A stretch of 40,491 bases of DNA from Enorma burkinafasonensis (GCF_902150035.1 NZ_LR597513.1:1-40491); one strand, 5' to 3'. Shown: positions 23,018 to 32,718, counted from the stretch's first letter. The notes: a model not told the origin generated them from the letters alone. A program made the numbers and translations.

Positions 23018-24487
23018 TTAGCGCACCTCGGCGACGTAGACAACGTTGGTGGAGCTGACCTTGCCGTCGCCAAGCGTGGAGTTGACGGAGGTCTTGGGGT
23101 CGCCGACGGTCACGACGGTGACGTCGCCGGCCTCGACGTAGCCGCGCTCCTTGGCCGAGTCGATGGCCTTGGCCACGGTGTCGTCGACGCTGCCCTGGGT
23201 GATGGCGGCCAGATGCGGCTCGACGCCCCAGTACATGATCATCTTCTGCACGGCCCACTGGTGGCGCGAGAACGCGACGACCGGCGTGTTGGAGCGGAAG
23301 TGCGAGATCAGGCGCGCGGTGCGGCCGGTGGTGGTGGGGGCGATGATGCACTTGGCGCCCACGGTGGTGGCCATGTTCACGGCCGAGAGGCCCACGACGT
23401 TGTTGACCACGCGCACGCCCTGGCTGCCCTCGGGCACCTTGAGCTCGGCATGCGGCGCGAGGTGCTGCTCGGTCTCATGGGCGATCTGGGCCTGCATGCG
23501 CACGGCCTCGACGGGGTAGCTGCCCGCCGCGGTCTCGCCGGAGAGCATCACGGCGTCGGTGCCGTCGTAGATGGCGTTCGCGACGTCGGCGACCTCGGCG
23601 CGCGTGGGGCGCGGGTTGCGGATCATCGAGTCGAGCATCTGCGTGGCGGTGATGACCGGCTTATAGGCGGCGTTGCACTTCTTGATCATTTCCTTCTGCA
23701 GGTGCGGCACGAGCTCGGGCGCGATCTCGATGCCCAGGTCGCCGCGGGCGATCATGATGCCGGTGGAGGCCTTCAGGATCTCGTCGAAGTTCTTGACGCC
23801 CTGCGCGCTCTCGATCTTGGAGAAGACGCCCACGTGCTCGCCGCCATTGGCGTTGCACAGCTCACGGATCTCGCGCACGGCGGAGCCGCTGCGGATGAAG
23901 GAGGCGGCGATGTAGTCGATGCCCTCGGAGAGGCCGAAGAGGATGTCCTCGCGGTCGCGCTCGGTGATGGCGGGCAGGCCGATCTCGACGTTGGGCAGGT
24001 TCACGCCCTTGCGCTCGCCGATCTCGCCGTCGTTCTTGACGACGCAGTGCATGTCCTGGCCGTCGACGCGCTCGACCACGAGCTCGACGATGCCGTCGTC
24101 GATGAGGATGCGGGAGCCCTCCTCGACCTCGGCGGGCAGGTTGACGTAGTCGAGGCTGATGTGGCCGCTGTCGCCGAGCCAGTCCTCGCTGGTGGGCTGG
24201 GCGGTGACCACGATCTTGTCACCGGTCTTGACGGCGATCTTCTGGTGGTCCTTGAGCAGGCCGGTGCGGACCTCGGGGCCCTTGGTGTCGAGCAGGATGC
24301 CGATGGTCATGTCGAGCTCGTCGGCGATGCGGCGCACGCGCTCGATGCGCTCATGGTGCTCCTCGTAGGAGCCGTGCGAGAAGTTGAAGCGGGCGACGTT
24401 CATGCCCGCCTTCATCATCTCGCGGAGCGTATCGTCGTTGTCGCAGGCCGGACCCATCGTGCAGACGATCTTGGTGCGTTTATACAT
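23018..24487 (-). CDS. pyk: Pyruvate kinase
   Basis: Converts phosphoenolpyruvate and ADP to pyruvate and ATP at the end of glycolysis. The 489 residues start with MYKRTKIVCTMGPA and NVARFNFSHGSYEEH. Substrate and metal motifs are LLDTKGPEVRTG, VFSKIESAQGVKNFDEI, GIMIARGDLGIEI and the Thr-containing VITATQMLDSM, followed by PTRAEVADVANAIYDGTDAVMLSGET (given in part). A C-terminal regulatory domain follows (IIAPTTTGRTARLISHFRS). There is no extra PEP-utiliser domain. GGAGG lies 8 bases before the ATG. It is monocistronic, with its own promoter and terminator. Confidence 0.97.
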   Translation of the reverse strand: MYKRTKIVCTMGPACDNDDTLREMMKAGMNVARFNFSHGSYEEHHERIERVRRIADELDMTIGILLDTKGPEVRTGLLKDHQKIAVKTGDKIVVTAQPTSEDWLGDSGHISLDYVNLPAEVEEGSRILIDDGIVELVVERVDGQDMHCVVKNDGEIGERKGVNLPNVEIGLPAITERDREDILFGLSEGIDYIAASFIRSGSAVREIRELCNANGGEHVGVFSKIESAQGVKNFDEILKASTGIMIARGDLGIEIAPELVPHLQKEMIKKCNAAYKPVITATQMLDSMIRNPRPTRAEVADVANAIYDGTDAVMLSGETAAGSYPVEAVRMQAQIAHETEQHLAPHAELKVPEGSQGVRVVNNVVGLSAVNMATTVGAKCIIAPTTTGRTARLISHFRSNTPVVAFSRHQWAVQKMIMYWGVEPHLAAITQGSVDDTVAKAIDSAKERGYVEAGDVTVVTVGDPKTSVNSTLGDGKVSSTNVVYVAEVR

Positions 24488-24989
24488 GCAGACCTCCAAA
24501 GGTAGTGTTCTGCCGATACGACAGGGTTCGTCGTGAGAGATTATAGGGTGATTGCCGCCGTTAAGAAACCATTTATCCGACCAGAAATACCGATTACCGA
24601 TAACATATGTAGAAACTGTGGTGAACAATTTACGAAATGCAAACAGTTCTTTACATGCTCGGGACATTGCGTCCATCGCTCGCTGCGTGGTGCGCGCACG
24701 TAGTGCGGAGCGGCGCGGCCGCGGCATCGGCTGGAGCACCGGGACCGGATCACGGGAGATGGGGCCCGGCATCCGGATGGTCCGGAACACGCCGTGAGCG
24801 ACCGACCATGTCGCCTCAGTGCGAAATTGACGGCGCGAAATGTTCCGCATCACAGGTTTCGACCAACGCCAATCGGCTAAAATGTACGTTTACGTGGCAA
24901 GCCCTTGCCTTCTTGGAATTACTAACGGGGCCATGGTTGTACCGGGGCGCGAGAGCGCCCGTCGTTTCGATGTATCGGGAGGGATACAT
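24488..24989. other. 502-base divergent promoter region of pyk and the P-type ATPase
   Basis: Contains the pyk promoter (24540-24568, minus strand) in a clearly AT-richer stretch (about 24535-24660). A TAAAAT -10 candidate for the ATPase is at 24878-24883, followed by a leader of roughly 100 bases with a GGGCGC-GAGA-GCGCCC hairpin (24945-24960) and the ribosome-binding-site hairpin. I see no gene in it. Confidence 0.55.
24540..24568 (-). promoter_or_regulatory. Promoter of pyk
   Basis: On the minus strand a consensus TATAAT (24540-24545) lies 17 bases downstream of TTTCTT (24563-24568), about 53 bases before the pyk ATG. Confidence 0.65.
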
Positions 24990-24992
24990 TTG
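24971..24992 (+). promoter_or_regulatory. Ribosome-binding site inside a hairpin loop, before a TTG start
   Basis: TGTATC (24971-24976) and GATACA (24983-24988) form a perfect 6-pair stem whose loop is exactly GGGAGG, the Shine-Dalgarno. The TTG start (24990) follows after one base. This decides the start of the ATPase and suggests translational control. Confidence 0.65.
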
Positions 24993-27671
24993 AAGGAGTA
25001 CCTAGCTTCCGCTGAGGACGTGCTCGCGGAGCAATCCACGAGCGAGGAGTCCGGTCTGACTTCCGCCGAGGCGCAGGCGCGCGCGGCGAAGTTCGGCCCG
25101 AACAAGCTCAAGGAGGAGGAGAAGACCCCGCTGTGGATCCGCTTCTTCCAGCAGATGGCCGACCCCATGGTCATCATGCTCATCGTCGCTGCGGTCATCT
25201 CGGCCGTGACCGGCATGATCCAGGGCGAGTCTGAGTGGGCCGACGTCATCATCATCATGACGGTCGTCATCATCAACTCCGCGCTCGGCGTCATCCAGGA
25301 GGCCAAGAGCGAGGAGGCGCTCGCCGCGCTGCAGGAGATGAGCGCCGCCCAGTCCAAGGTCATCCGCGACGGCAAGCAGATCGCGCTGCACTCCTCTGAG
25401 CTCGTCCCCGGCGACATCGTGCTGCTCGAGGCCGGCGACGCCGTGCCCGCGGACTGCCGCGTGCTCGAGAGCGCCTCGATGAAGATCGAGGAGGCCGCCC
25501 TCACCGGCGAGTCCGTGCCCGTCGAGAAGCACACGGACGCCATCGAGCTCGCCGAGGGCACCGACGACGTGCCGCTCGGCGACCGCAAGAACATGTGCTA
25601 CATGGGCTCCACCGTGGTGTACGGCCGCGGTCGCGCCGTCGTGTGCGGCACCGGCATGGACACCGAGATGGGCAAGATCGCCGGCGCCCTGAACGACGCC
25701 AAGGAGGAGCTCACCCCGCTCCAGATGAAGCTCGCCGAGCTCTCGAAGATCCTGACCATCATGGTCATCGTGATCTGCGTGGTCATCTTCGCGGTCGACA
25801 TCCTGCGCACGGGCCTCGGCACCGTCGCCGCCGAGCCGCACATGCTGCTCGACACCTTCATGGTCGCCGTGTCGCTCGCCGTGGCCGCCATCCCCGAGGG
25901 CCTCGTGGCCGTCGTGACGATCGTGCTCTCCATCGGCGTGACCAAGATGGCCAAGCGCCAGGCGATTATCCGCAACCTCTCCGCGGTCGAGACGCTCGGC
26001 TGCACGCAGGTCATCTGCTCCGATAAGACCGGCACCCTCACCCAGAACAAGATGACGGTCGTCAAGCACGAGCTCGCCTCCTCCGAGGAGAAGCTCCTCG
26101 CCGGCATGGCGCTGTGCTCCGACGCCAAGTGGGACGATGAGGCCGGCCAGGCCGTGGGCGAGCCCACCGAGTGCGCGCTCGTGAACGACGCCGGCAAGGC
26201 CGGCATGACCGGGCTCGACGTCGAGCACCCGCGCGTGGGCGAGGCGCCGTTCGACTCCGGCCGCAAGATGATGTCCGTCGTGGTCGAGGAGGCCGACGGC
26301 TCCTTCGAGCAGTACACCAAGGGCGCCCCCGACGTCATCCTGGGCCTGTGCACCCAGGTCTGGCAGGACGGTGAGATCGTCCCCATGACCGACGAGCGCC
26401 GCGAGCAGCTGCTCGCCGCCAACAAGGCCATGGCCGACGAGGCGCTCCGCGTGCTCGCGCTCGCGTCCCGCAGCTATGCCGAGAAGCCGGCCGACTTCAG
26501 CGCCGAGACGCTCGAGCACGACCTCGTGTTCTGCGGCCTCTCCGGCATGATCGACCCCGAGCGCCCCGAGGTGGCCCCGGCCATCGCCGAGGCGCACGGC
26601 GCCGGCATCCGCACCGTCATGATCACGGGCGACCACATCGACACCGGCGTCGCCATCGCCAAGAACCTCGGCATCGTCGAGGGCCGCGACGAGGCCATTA
26701 CCGGCGCCGAGATCGACAAGATGTCCGACGACGAGCTCGACGCCCAGATCGAGAAGTACGGCGTCTACGCGCGCGTCCAGCCCGAGCACAAGACCCGCAT
26801 CGTCGAGGCGTGGAAGTCCAAGGACAAGGTCGTCGCCATGACCGGCGACGGCGTGAACGACGCCCCGTCCATCAAGCACGCCAACATCGGCGTGGGCATG
26901 GGCATCACCGGCACCGACGTCACCAAGAACGTCGCCGACATGGTGCTTGCCGACGACAACTTCGCCACGATCATCAACGCGTGCGAAGAGGGCCGTCGCA
27001 TCTACGACAACATCCGCAAGGTCATCCAGTTCCTGCTCTCCGCGAACCTCGCCGAGGTGTTCTCGGTCTTCGCGGCCACGCTCATGGGCTTCACGCTGTT
27101 CCAGCCCATCCAGCTGCTGTGGGTGAACCTCGTCACCGACTGCTTCCCCGCGCTCGCGCTGGGCATGGAGGAGGCCGAGGGCGACGTCATGAAGCGCAAG
27201 CCGCGTAACGCCACCGACGGCGTGTTCGCCGGCAACATGGGCCTCGACACCGTGGTCCAGGGTGTCGTCATCGCTATCCTCGTGCTCATCAGCTTCTTCT
27301 GCGGTGTGTACTTCGACCTGGGCGAGATTGACCTCTCGCAGCTCGCCACCTCCATGGCGGACGAGGAGGGCGTCATGATGGCGTTCATCACGCTCAACAT
27401 GGTCGAGATCTTCCATTGCTTCAACATGCGCAGCCGCCGTGCCTCCATCTTCCACATGAAGAAGCAGAACAAGTGGCTGTGGGGCGCCGCGTTCCTCGCG
27501 CTCATCCTCACGCTCGTCGTGGTCGAGGTCGACGCGCTCTCGATGATCTTCTTCGGCGTGGAGCACCTCGAGCCCAAGGGCATGGTCACCGCGCTCGCGC
27601 TCGGCTTCCTGATCATCCCGATCGTGGAGATCTACAAGGCCATCATGCGCGCCGTGGAGAAGGAGCAGTAA
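24990..27671 (+). CDS. Calcium-type P-type ATPase (P2A)
   Basis: An integral membrane cation pump of 893 residues, most like SERCA/PMR1-type Ca2+ ATPases. An N-terminal cation-ATPase domain (LTSAEAQARAAKFGPNKL) precedes two TM helices. The actuator has LTGESVPVEK. M4 contains AAIPEGLVAVVTIVLS. The phosphorylation site is CSDKTGTLTQNKM (Asp345). TKGAPD is in the nucleotide-binding domain, and MITGDHIDTG and MTGDGVNDAPSIKHA form the hinge. M6 carries the Ca2+-type NLVTDCFPALALG. Specificity is inferred from PEGL in M4 and N..TD in M6. The TTG at 24990 is chosen from its ribosome-binding site, with no ATG or GTG competitor in frame nearby. It stands alone and probably exports Ca2+. Confidence 0.93.
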   Translation: MKEYLASAEDVLAEQSTSEESGLTSAEAQARAAKFGPNKLKEEEKTPLWIRFFQQMADPMVIMLIVAAVISAVTGMIQGESEWADVIIIMTVVIINSALGVIQEAKSEEALAALQEMSAAQSKVIRDGKQIALHSSELVPGDIVLLEAGDAVPADCRVLESASMKIEEAALTGESVPVEKHTDAIELAEGTDDVPLGDRKNMCYMGSTVVYGRGRAVVCGTGMDTEMGKIAGALNDAKEELTPLQMKLAELSKILTIMVIVICVVIFAVDILRTGLGTVAAEPHMLLDTFMVAVSLAVAAIPEGLVAVVTIVLSIGVTKMAKRQAIIRNLSAVETLGCTQVICSDKTGTLTQNKMTVVKHELASSEEKLLAGMALCSDAKWDDEAGQAVGEPTECALVNDAGKAGMTGLDVEHPRVGEAPFDSGRKMMSVVVEEADGSFEQYTKGAPDVILGLCTQVWQDGEIVPMTDERREQLLAANKAMADEALRVLALASRSYAEKPADFSAETLEHDLVFCGLSGMIDPERPEVAPAIAEAHGAGIRTVMITGDHIDTGVAIAKNLGIVEGRDEAITGAEIDKMSDDELDAQIEKYGVYARVQPEHKTRIVEAWKSKDKVVAMTGDGVNDAPSIKHANIGVGMGITGTDVTKNVADMVLADDNFATIINACEEGRRIYDNIRKVIQFLLSANLAEVFSVFAATLMGFTLFQPIQLLWVNLVTDCFPALALGMEEAEGDVMKRKPRNATDGVFAGNMGLDTVVQGVVIAILVLISFFCGVYFDLGEIDLSQLATSMADEEGVMMAFITLNMVEIFHCFNMRSRRASIFHMKKQNKWLWGAAFLALILTLVVVEVDALSMIFFGVEHLEPKGMVTALALGFLIIPIVEIYKAIMRAVEKEQ

Positions 27672-27707
27672 GGCTTCTTTCACGCAGCACATAGTGCCCT
27701 GAGATGA

Positions 27708-27752
27708 CGGGCGCGTCCTCGCCGCTTCGCGGTCGCAGGGCGCGCCCGTTTC
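27708..27752 (+). terminator. Probable terminator of the ATPase gene
   Basis: ACGGGCGCG (27708-27716) pairs with CGCGCCCGT (27742-27750), with further CCGCTTCGCGG pairing in the loop, followed by TTT. Only a short T tract. Confidence 0.55.
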
Positions 27753-27856
27753 GCGTGCGGGGCCGAGCGAGCGGGTCGCGGGCGGCGTCCCGGCGGCGGC
27801 GCGGCCTTACAGCGGGGCCGCCCCGCCGCCGCAGGAGCTGCCGCTGCGGTGCTGTG

Positions 27857-28070
27857 ATGCGCGTTTGGGATCTCTGGGCGGATTTTAGCAGGAAGCGGCT
27901 TTCGCAGGGCCCTCGTCTTGCTACATCGCGCCCGCAGATCGCGTTGGCGCTTCGGGAGCGGAGCGGTGCCGGCGTCGCGGCGGCGCGGTCCCGCTTTGGG
28001 ATTCGCAAGCAGAAAAACGACGGAGGGTACCCTTCTGGAGCCCTTCACGGTAGATTTTCTGCTTGCGAAT
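27857..28070 (+). repeat. Double-hairpin intergenic repeat, copy A
   Basis: The first half (27857-27956) holds an imperfect hairpin, 27869-27890 with 27918-27940, whose inner flank TTTAGCAGGAAG and later CCTCGTCTTGCTA are shared with copy B. The second half holds a perfect 16-pair hairpin: ATTCGCAAGCAGAAAA (28001-28016) with 28055-28070. Copy B lies at 32411-32629 in the same orientation, on the other side of the surface-protein gene. Confidence 0.8.
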
Positions 28071-28124
28071 GCACAGAGAAAATGTGTCGAAATTGCCGGC
28101 AAACGGTCAGTCAACCTACCATTC

Positions 28125-28140
28125 GGTCGTATATACGACC
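28125..28140. promoter_or_regulatory. Perfect 16-bp palindrome upstream of the surface-protein gene
   Basis: GGTCGTATATACGACC, flanked by CCATTC and CATTGG in partial symmetry. The AT-rich centre TATATA could be part of a promoter, making this a likely operator, 85-100 bases before the start codon. Confidence 0.6.
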
Positions 28141-28178
28141 ATTGGGTAATCAGGGGGCGTCTCGCGGGGGCGGGGGGA

Positions 28179-28184
28179 TACCAT
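28179..28184 (+). promoter_or_regulatory. Possible -10 element of the surface-protein gene
   Basis: TACCAT (context ATACCATAAG), 41 bases before the ATG. It matches the recurrent hexamer seen upstream of other genes in the window. Confidence 0.35.
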
Positions 28185-28225
28185 AAGCGGAATCTGTACA
28201 CCGCTTGCACGTAAGGTGGTCCCGC

Positions 28226-31200
28226 ATGGCTTCGCACCGCGGCTATCGCTCATCCCGTTTCAGGTGGCTCGGCGTCCTGCCGGCCGTCGCCGCGCTCCTG
28301 CTCGCGACGGCGCCCGTCCTCGCGAGCGCGCAGCCGTCCCCGGCGCGCGCCGGCGAGGAGTGGCTCCCCGATCCCACGATTACGATCGAGGACGCATCGG
28401 GGCTGCCGATCACGCTGGATGACGGCGACGTCCTCCCCATCAGGAACGTGACCTACAGCGCCGAGACCGGCGTGAGCCCCATCGCGCTCGCCGATAACGC
28501 GACGGCGACCATCATCGTCGAGGGCACGGTCGAGCTCAACGGCGCCGACGCCGAGGGCCGCACGGGCGCCACGCCCGCCATCGAGGTCCCCGAGACCGCG
28601 ACGCTCGTCGTGTACGGCGCGCACGACGAGGAGCTCGCCGGCACCTACGAGGCGCCCGAGGACTCGCTCATCGTCACCGGCGGCGACCCGGCTGTTGGCG
28701 AGGACGGCCAGGATGCGCGGAGTGCCGGGTACGGAGAAGGTAACGTAGATTTTCTTCCCACTTCGGGCAACGGGGGAGCTGGCGGCGGAGGTGGCGCGGC
28801 AGCCATCGGCGGTAGAGGCGGCGACGGCGGTGCGGGCGGTGCCGGGACTGCCGGAAGCATGAACCGCGATGGCGAGCCGCGTGTCGAATGGTGGGCGCGT
28901 TGGAAGAACGACGAGCTCGCGTCCATCGAAGGCTCGGGAAACGACGGGACCATGGGTCGCGATGGTGAGACCGCAGAGGCGGGCGAGCAGGGCGCAGGAT
29001 GCGGTTCTGTGTATCTGCTGGGTCGCCTGAACATCACGGCGTCGACTTCCGGCGAGAACGCGACGGGCGGCCACGGTGGCAGCGGTGACGGCGGAGGCAA
29101 CGACAACGATGACGGCATTGGAATCGGCGACGGAAAGACGTGGGAGCTGTACGGCGGCGCCGGCGGTGGCGGCGGCGGTGGCGGCGGTACGGCCGCGGCC
29201 GCGATCGGTGCCGGAGGCGCCGGCGGCAGCGGCGGCGGCGGCGGGGGAACGGGACCCTCAGACGATGCCTACAATATGTCTACGACGCAAGACCATCCGG
29301 ACACGGCGCCGGGTGGTGGCGGCGGTGGCGGCGGCTGGCCGAACGGCGGTGGCGGCGGCGGTGGCGGCCCTGCCGACTTTTACGCATATGCAGTTGATGC
29401 CGACAGCTATGGTGGCGATGGTGGTCCCGGCGGTGAAGACAACGGCATCATCGGAGCCGGCGGATATATCATCTCTGAAAGAGGCGAACGCTGGGATCGG
29501 TACCCTGGAAGAGGTGGAGCTGGCGCAGGTGGCATCGACTCGACTGATCAGGCGCTCGGGGGCATTAGAGTTTACGCTCCCGGCTATACCATCCACGATC
29601 CGGATATCTGGAGCGGGTCCGGCGGGTACGGCGGCGGTCCGGTCGCCGCACGGGAGTGGGGATCCAGCGATGGCAAGCCGGCACTCGTGATGAGCACGGC
29701 GGGTCTCTACACGCTTTCGAATGAGGGGAGCCTCGGCTATGCGTGTGGATCGGGCGGCGGCAGCGGTGCCGATGCCCGTGTAGCCACCGAACCTCGTCTC
29801 GTGTACGAGGCCGAGGACCTCGCATACGAGCCGCTATCCGGGGCGGAGGGCTCCTACACCTACACTGGCGGGCAGATTCGCCCGGAAGGAGAGTTCGGCA
29901 CAAGCGCGAGGTACACGGCAGAGTCGGATCGCGACGGGCAGCTCGTGCCGGGTGCCGTCGAGGAGGAGCTCTCGGTCTCCACGACGGGCGATCCCGTCTA
30001 CGGCGAGAACATCCACTGCCCCGAGGGCACGGTCACCTTCGATGCAACCGGCCTGACCGACCGCGCGGACGTGCTCAGACGGCTGCTGGACCCCAGCGAC
30101 ACCGAGCCTATCATCGTGGGCTCCCAGATCACCTGGCGGTTCCCCATCAACAAGGCGACGTTCACCGAGGCGCCCATCAGCTGGAGCACCGAGGGGGACG
30201 TGCCGCGCGTCGGCGAGCCCATCACGCTCTCGCTCGATAGCTATGTGTTCAAGGGCGCCGATGGCGAGGATGTCGAGGGGAGCCTCTCCGAGCTCTGGCT
30301 CGATGCGGATGGAACGGTCGGCGCCCCCACGGTCTTCTGGAGCGCCGAGGGGGTCTCCTACGGGGAGTTCTCCTCCGATGGGAGCCTCCAGACCACGTTC
30401 ACGCCGTATGCCTCAGGCAAGGTCGTCATCCGGGCAGCCATCCTCTATGAGGGCGGCTCCGACCTGGACATGAACGATTTCGTGCACTATGAGACGACGC
30501 TGGAGCTCGAGGTGCAGGTCGGTTCGGATCCGGTTGAGATTACCCTCGACGATGACGGCGACGCCTGCTACGGCGACCTGATCCCGTTCACCGTCACGGG
30601 ACCCGATGGTATGCACATCGATCAGGTCGTGGCGGCGGGCGACGGGGAGATCCGCGCGTACGACCCGCTGACCGGCGAGGGCACGCTCAAGTGCGCCGGT
30701 GCGGGAACGGCGATCGTGATAGCGATCTGTCCCGAGAGCTCAGGCTGGGACATCGCGAGCGTCGAGGTCGCGAAGAGGAGCATCACTGCAGAATGGTCAG
30801 GCACGGAGGACCGTGTCTACGACGGGACCGCCTCGGCGGTGTGGGCGGACTTCGATGATTACATTTTCCGGGGAGACCAACTATACGGCGACGTAATCTC
30901 CCCGGTCACCGGTGGTAACGCTGTGCTCGGCGGGAGACATACGGCAACCGTGGAGCTTGCAGGCGGCCATGCCGACGACTTCGTAGTCACGAACCCGACG
31001 GTCGAGTACGAGATCTTGCAGGCGGCATCGTCGACGCTTACCCCCCGTGTCCTAAACGAGGAGGGGACGCAGGAGATCGACAGCGCGGTCTACGGAGACG
31101 TCGTCGTGCTCGAAGCGGTGGTCACGCCGGGGACCGCTGGGGCGCCTGGGGCCCGGACCGGGGACTCCGATGCGCCGGACGCACCCGATGCTTCGACATT

Positions 31201-32355
31201 CACGTTCACCGTGGACGGAGAAGAGCTGGAAGGGGAGCGCTCGGAGGTGAGCGTGGGCACCGACGGGTCGTTCACGATGCGCTTTACCTACGATACCGCC
31301 TCGCGCCAGATGCCGGTCGATGTGAACGAAATCACCTTCAGCTTTGCAGGCGATGACAGCATGCCGGCGGCTGAGGAAACCGATTCTCTGACGCTCGAGA
31401 GGGCCCCGTTGGGTATCTCGCTCGAGGCCGCCTATGAGAAGCCCTATGACGGGACGACCGAGGTCACCGGCGTCGAGTTCAGCTTCAGGGGCGTCGTGGG
31501 CGACGATGAGCCCTACGTCATCTGGGATGACGCCGCGTGGATCGCGGCCGACCCGGGGACGGATACCGTGCGGGTGTCGGGTATAGCGCTCGGCGATGAC
31601 TATGGCGCGTGGTATGACTTGGACGATGGCGTCGAGGCAGATGGCATCGAAGAGAGAGGCCCTTAAACCGCGCTGCCATCCGCGCGGCCGACGTCGACGT
31701 GACGGTCGAGCTTGAGGGCAAGGTCTACGACGGCGAGCCCGTCGGCGAGCCCGAGGTCGCTGTCACCGCCGAGGCTGGGACGGTCAGCACGGGCGAGGTC
31801 ACGGTGACCTGGTTCGCCTCCAACGGCCAGGGCGGCTGGAACGAGATCGAGGGCGCGCCCGCGGACGCCGGCGACTACAAGGTCGAGGCAACGGTCGCGG
31901 CTGACGACAACCACAACGCGAGCGCCGAGCCGGGCGTCGCGCTCTTCACGATCGCCAAGGCACCCCAGGATGCCCCCTCGGGCGTGACGTCGACGGGGGA
32001 GACCTCTCCGGATGCCGGTGACGGCACGATCTCCGGCCTGCCCGCGGGCTCCGAGTGGCGCCCCGAGGGCGGCACGTGGGCGGACGCCCCCGAGGGCGGC
32101 ACGGTAGAGGGGCTCGCGCCCGGAGCCTACGAGGTCCGCATGAAGGGCGACGCCAACCACGAGCCCTCCGAGGCCGTGACGGTCCGCGTCGACGCGGCGT
32201 CCGCGCTCGCGGGAATCATCGGGTCCCTCGGCGGGGCCTCAGGCGATGCCCAGGGTGGCATCCCCAGCACAGGTGACCCCGCCGCCATCGCGGGTGTCCT
32301 CGCCGCCGCGGGCGCAACCGCGCTGGCCGTGGGCGCCATGCGCCGCCGCCGCTAA
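28226..32355 (+). pseudogene. Gly-rich, YDG-domain cell-wall surface protein, frameshifted before its sortase anchor
   Basis: Frame 1 runs from ATG 28226 (AAGGTGG upstream) to TAA 31664-31666, 1146 residues. The remainder, to 32355, lies in the -1 frame. Together they make one surface adhesin-like protein: a signal peptide (cleavage about ASA|Q, residue 35); a beta-rich segment; a Gly-rich domain (about residues 175-515) with several runs of 6-9 Gly; Ig/MBG-like domains with the marker YDG near 30817 (VYDGTASAV), 31445 (PYDGTTEV) and 31725 (VYDGEPV); and a C-terminal sortase signal IPSTGD (32260-32277), a hydrophobic helix and RRRR. The frame change falls at or before AGGCCCTTAA (31658-31667). 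As it stands the first product is secreted but not wall-anchored. A one-base deletion or an assembly error are both possible. Confidence 0.82.
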
Positions 32356-32373
32356 ACCGGCCCTGGGCAGTCC

Positions 32374-32405
32374 CAGAAGAGCCCGGCACTACGTGTGCCG
32401 GGCTC
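32374..32405 (+). terminator. Rho-independent terminator of the surface-protein gene
   Basis: AAGAGCCCGGCAC (32374-32386) pairs perfectly with GTGCCGGGCTCTT (32392-32404) around loop TACGT, followed by TTT. It lies 19 bases after the stop. Confidence 0.88.
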
Positions 32406-32410
32406 TTTCC

Positions 32411-32629
32411 ATGCGCGCGTTTTGAATCTGCGGGCACGATTTAGCAGGAAGTGCCCTTCGCTAAGCCCTCGTCTTGCTAAATCGTGCCCACAGATCGCGG
32501 CGGCGCTTCGGGTACCGGGTGGTTCTCTGCAACATCGCACCGCCCGGCTCGCTGTGAGAATCACAAGCAGAAAATCGATTGTTCGTGCCTCCAGAGGCTC
32601 TTTTTCAGTCGATTTTCTGCTTGCGAATC
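32411..32629 (+). repeat. Double-hairpin intergenic repeat, copy B
   Basis: Hairpin 1 pairs 32426-32446 with 32475-32495 (20 of 21). Hairpin 2 pairs 32558-32578 with 32609-32629 (19 of 21). ATGCGCG, TTTAGCAGGAAG, CCCTCGTCTTGCTA, CAGATCGCG, GGCGCTTCGGG, CAAGCAGAAAA and GATTTTCTGCTTGCGAAT are shared with copy A in the same order and orientation. The loop of hairpin 2 carries GCCT-CCAG-AGGC followed by TCTTTTT, a small terminator-like unit absent from copy A. Confidence 0.82.
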
Positions 32630-32718
32630 GCGGCGGCGTGAACGGCGCTGCGGTTCGCGGCGTGTCCGATGCCGCGGCCGCGGCTCGGCGATAGCGCCGC
32701 GACCGGGCGCCCTTGCGG

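Larger units (their letters stand above)
27672..28225. other. 554-base region: terminator, repeat copy A, surface-protein promoter
   Basis: In order: the ATPase terminator (27708-27752), GC-rich sequence with no visible feature to about 27856, double-hairpin repeat copy A (27857-28070), a 16-bp palindrome (28125-28140) and a TACCAT element (28179). No gene is seen. Confidence 0.6.

Noticed and set aside
24840-24989. Longer N-terminus of the Ca2+ ATPase from ATG 24840
   Set aside because: The frame is open, but the encoded segment lacks family similarity, and the strong GGGAGG lies directly before TTG 24990.
28746-29770. CRISPR-like or tandem nucleotide repeats
   Set aside because: The repetitiveness comes from Gly codons in a coding frame; units are irregular with no spacer structure.
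31650-31670. Programmed -1 ribosomal frameshift in the surface-protein gene
   Set aside because: The frame relation fits, but the in-frame bases A-GGC-CCT do not form an X-XXY-YYZ slippery heptamer, and no strong downstream stem was seen. A one-base deletion or sequence error is simpler.
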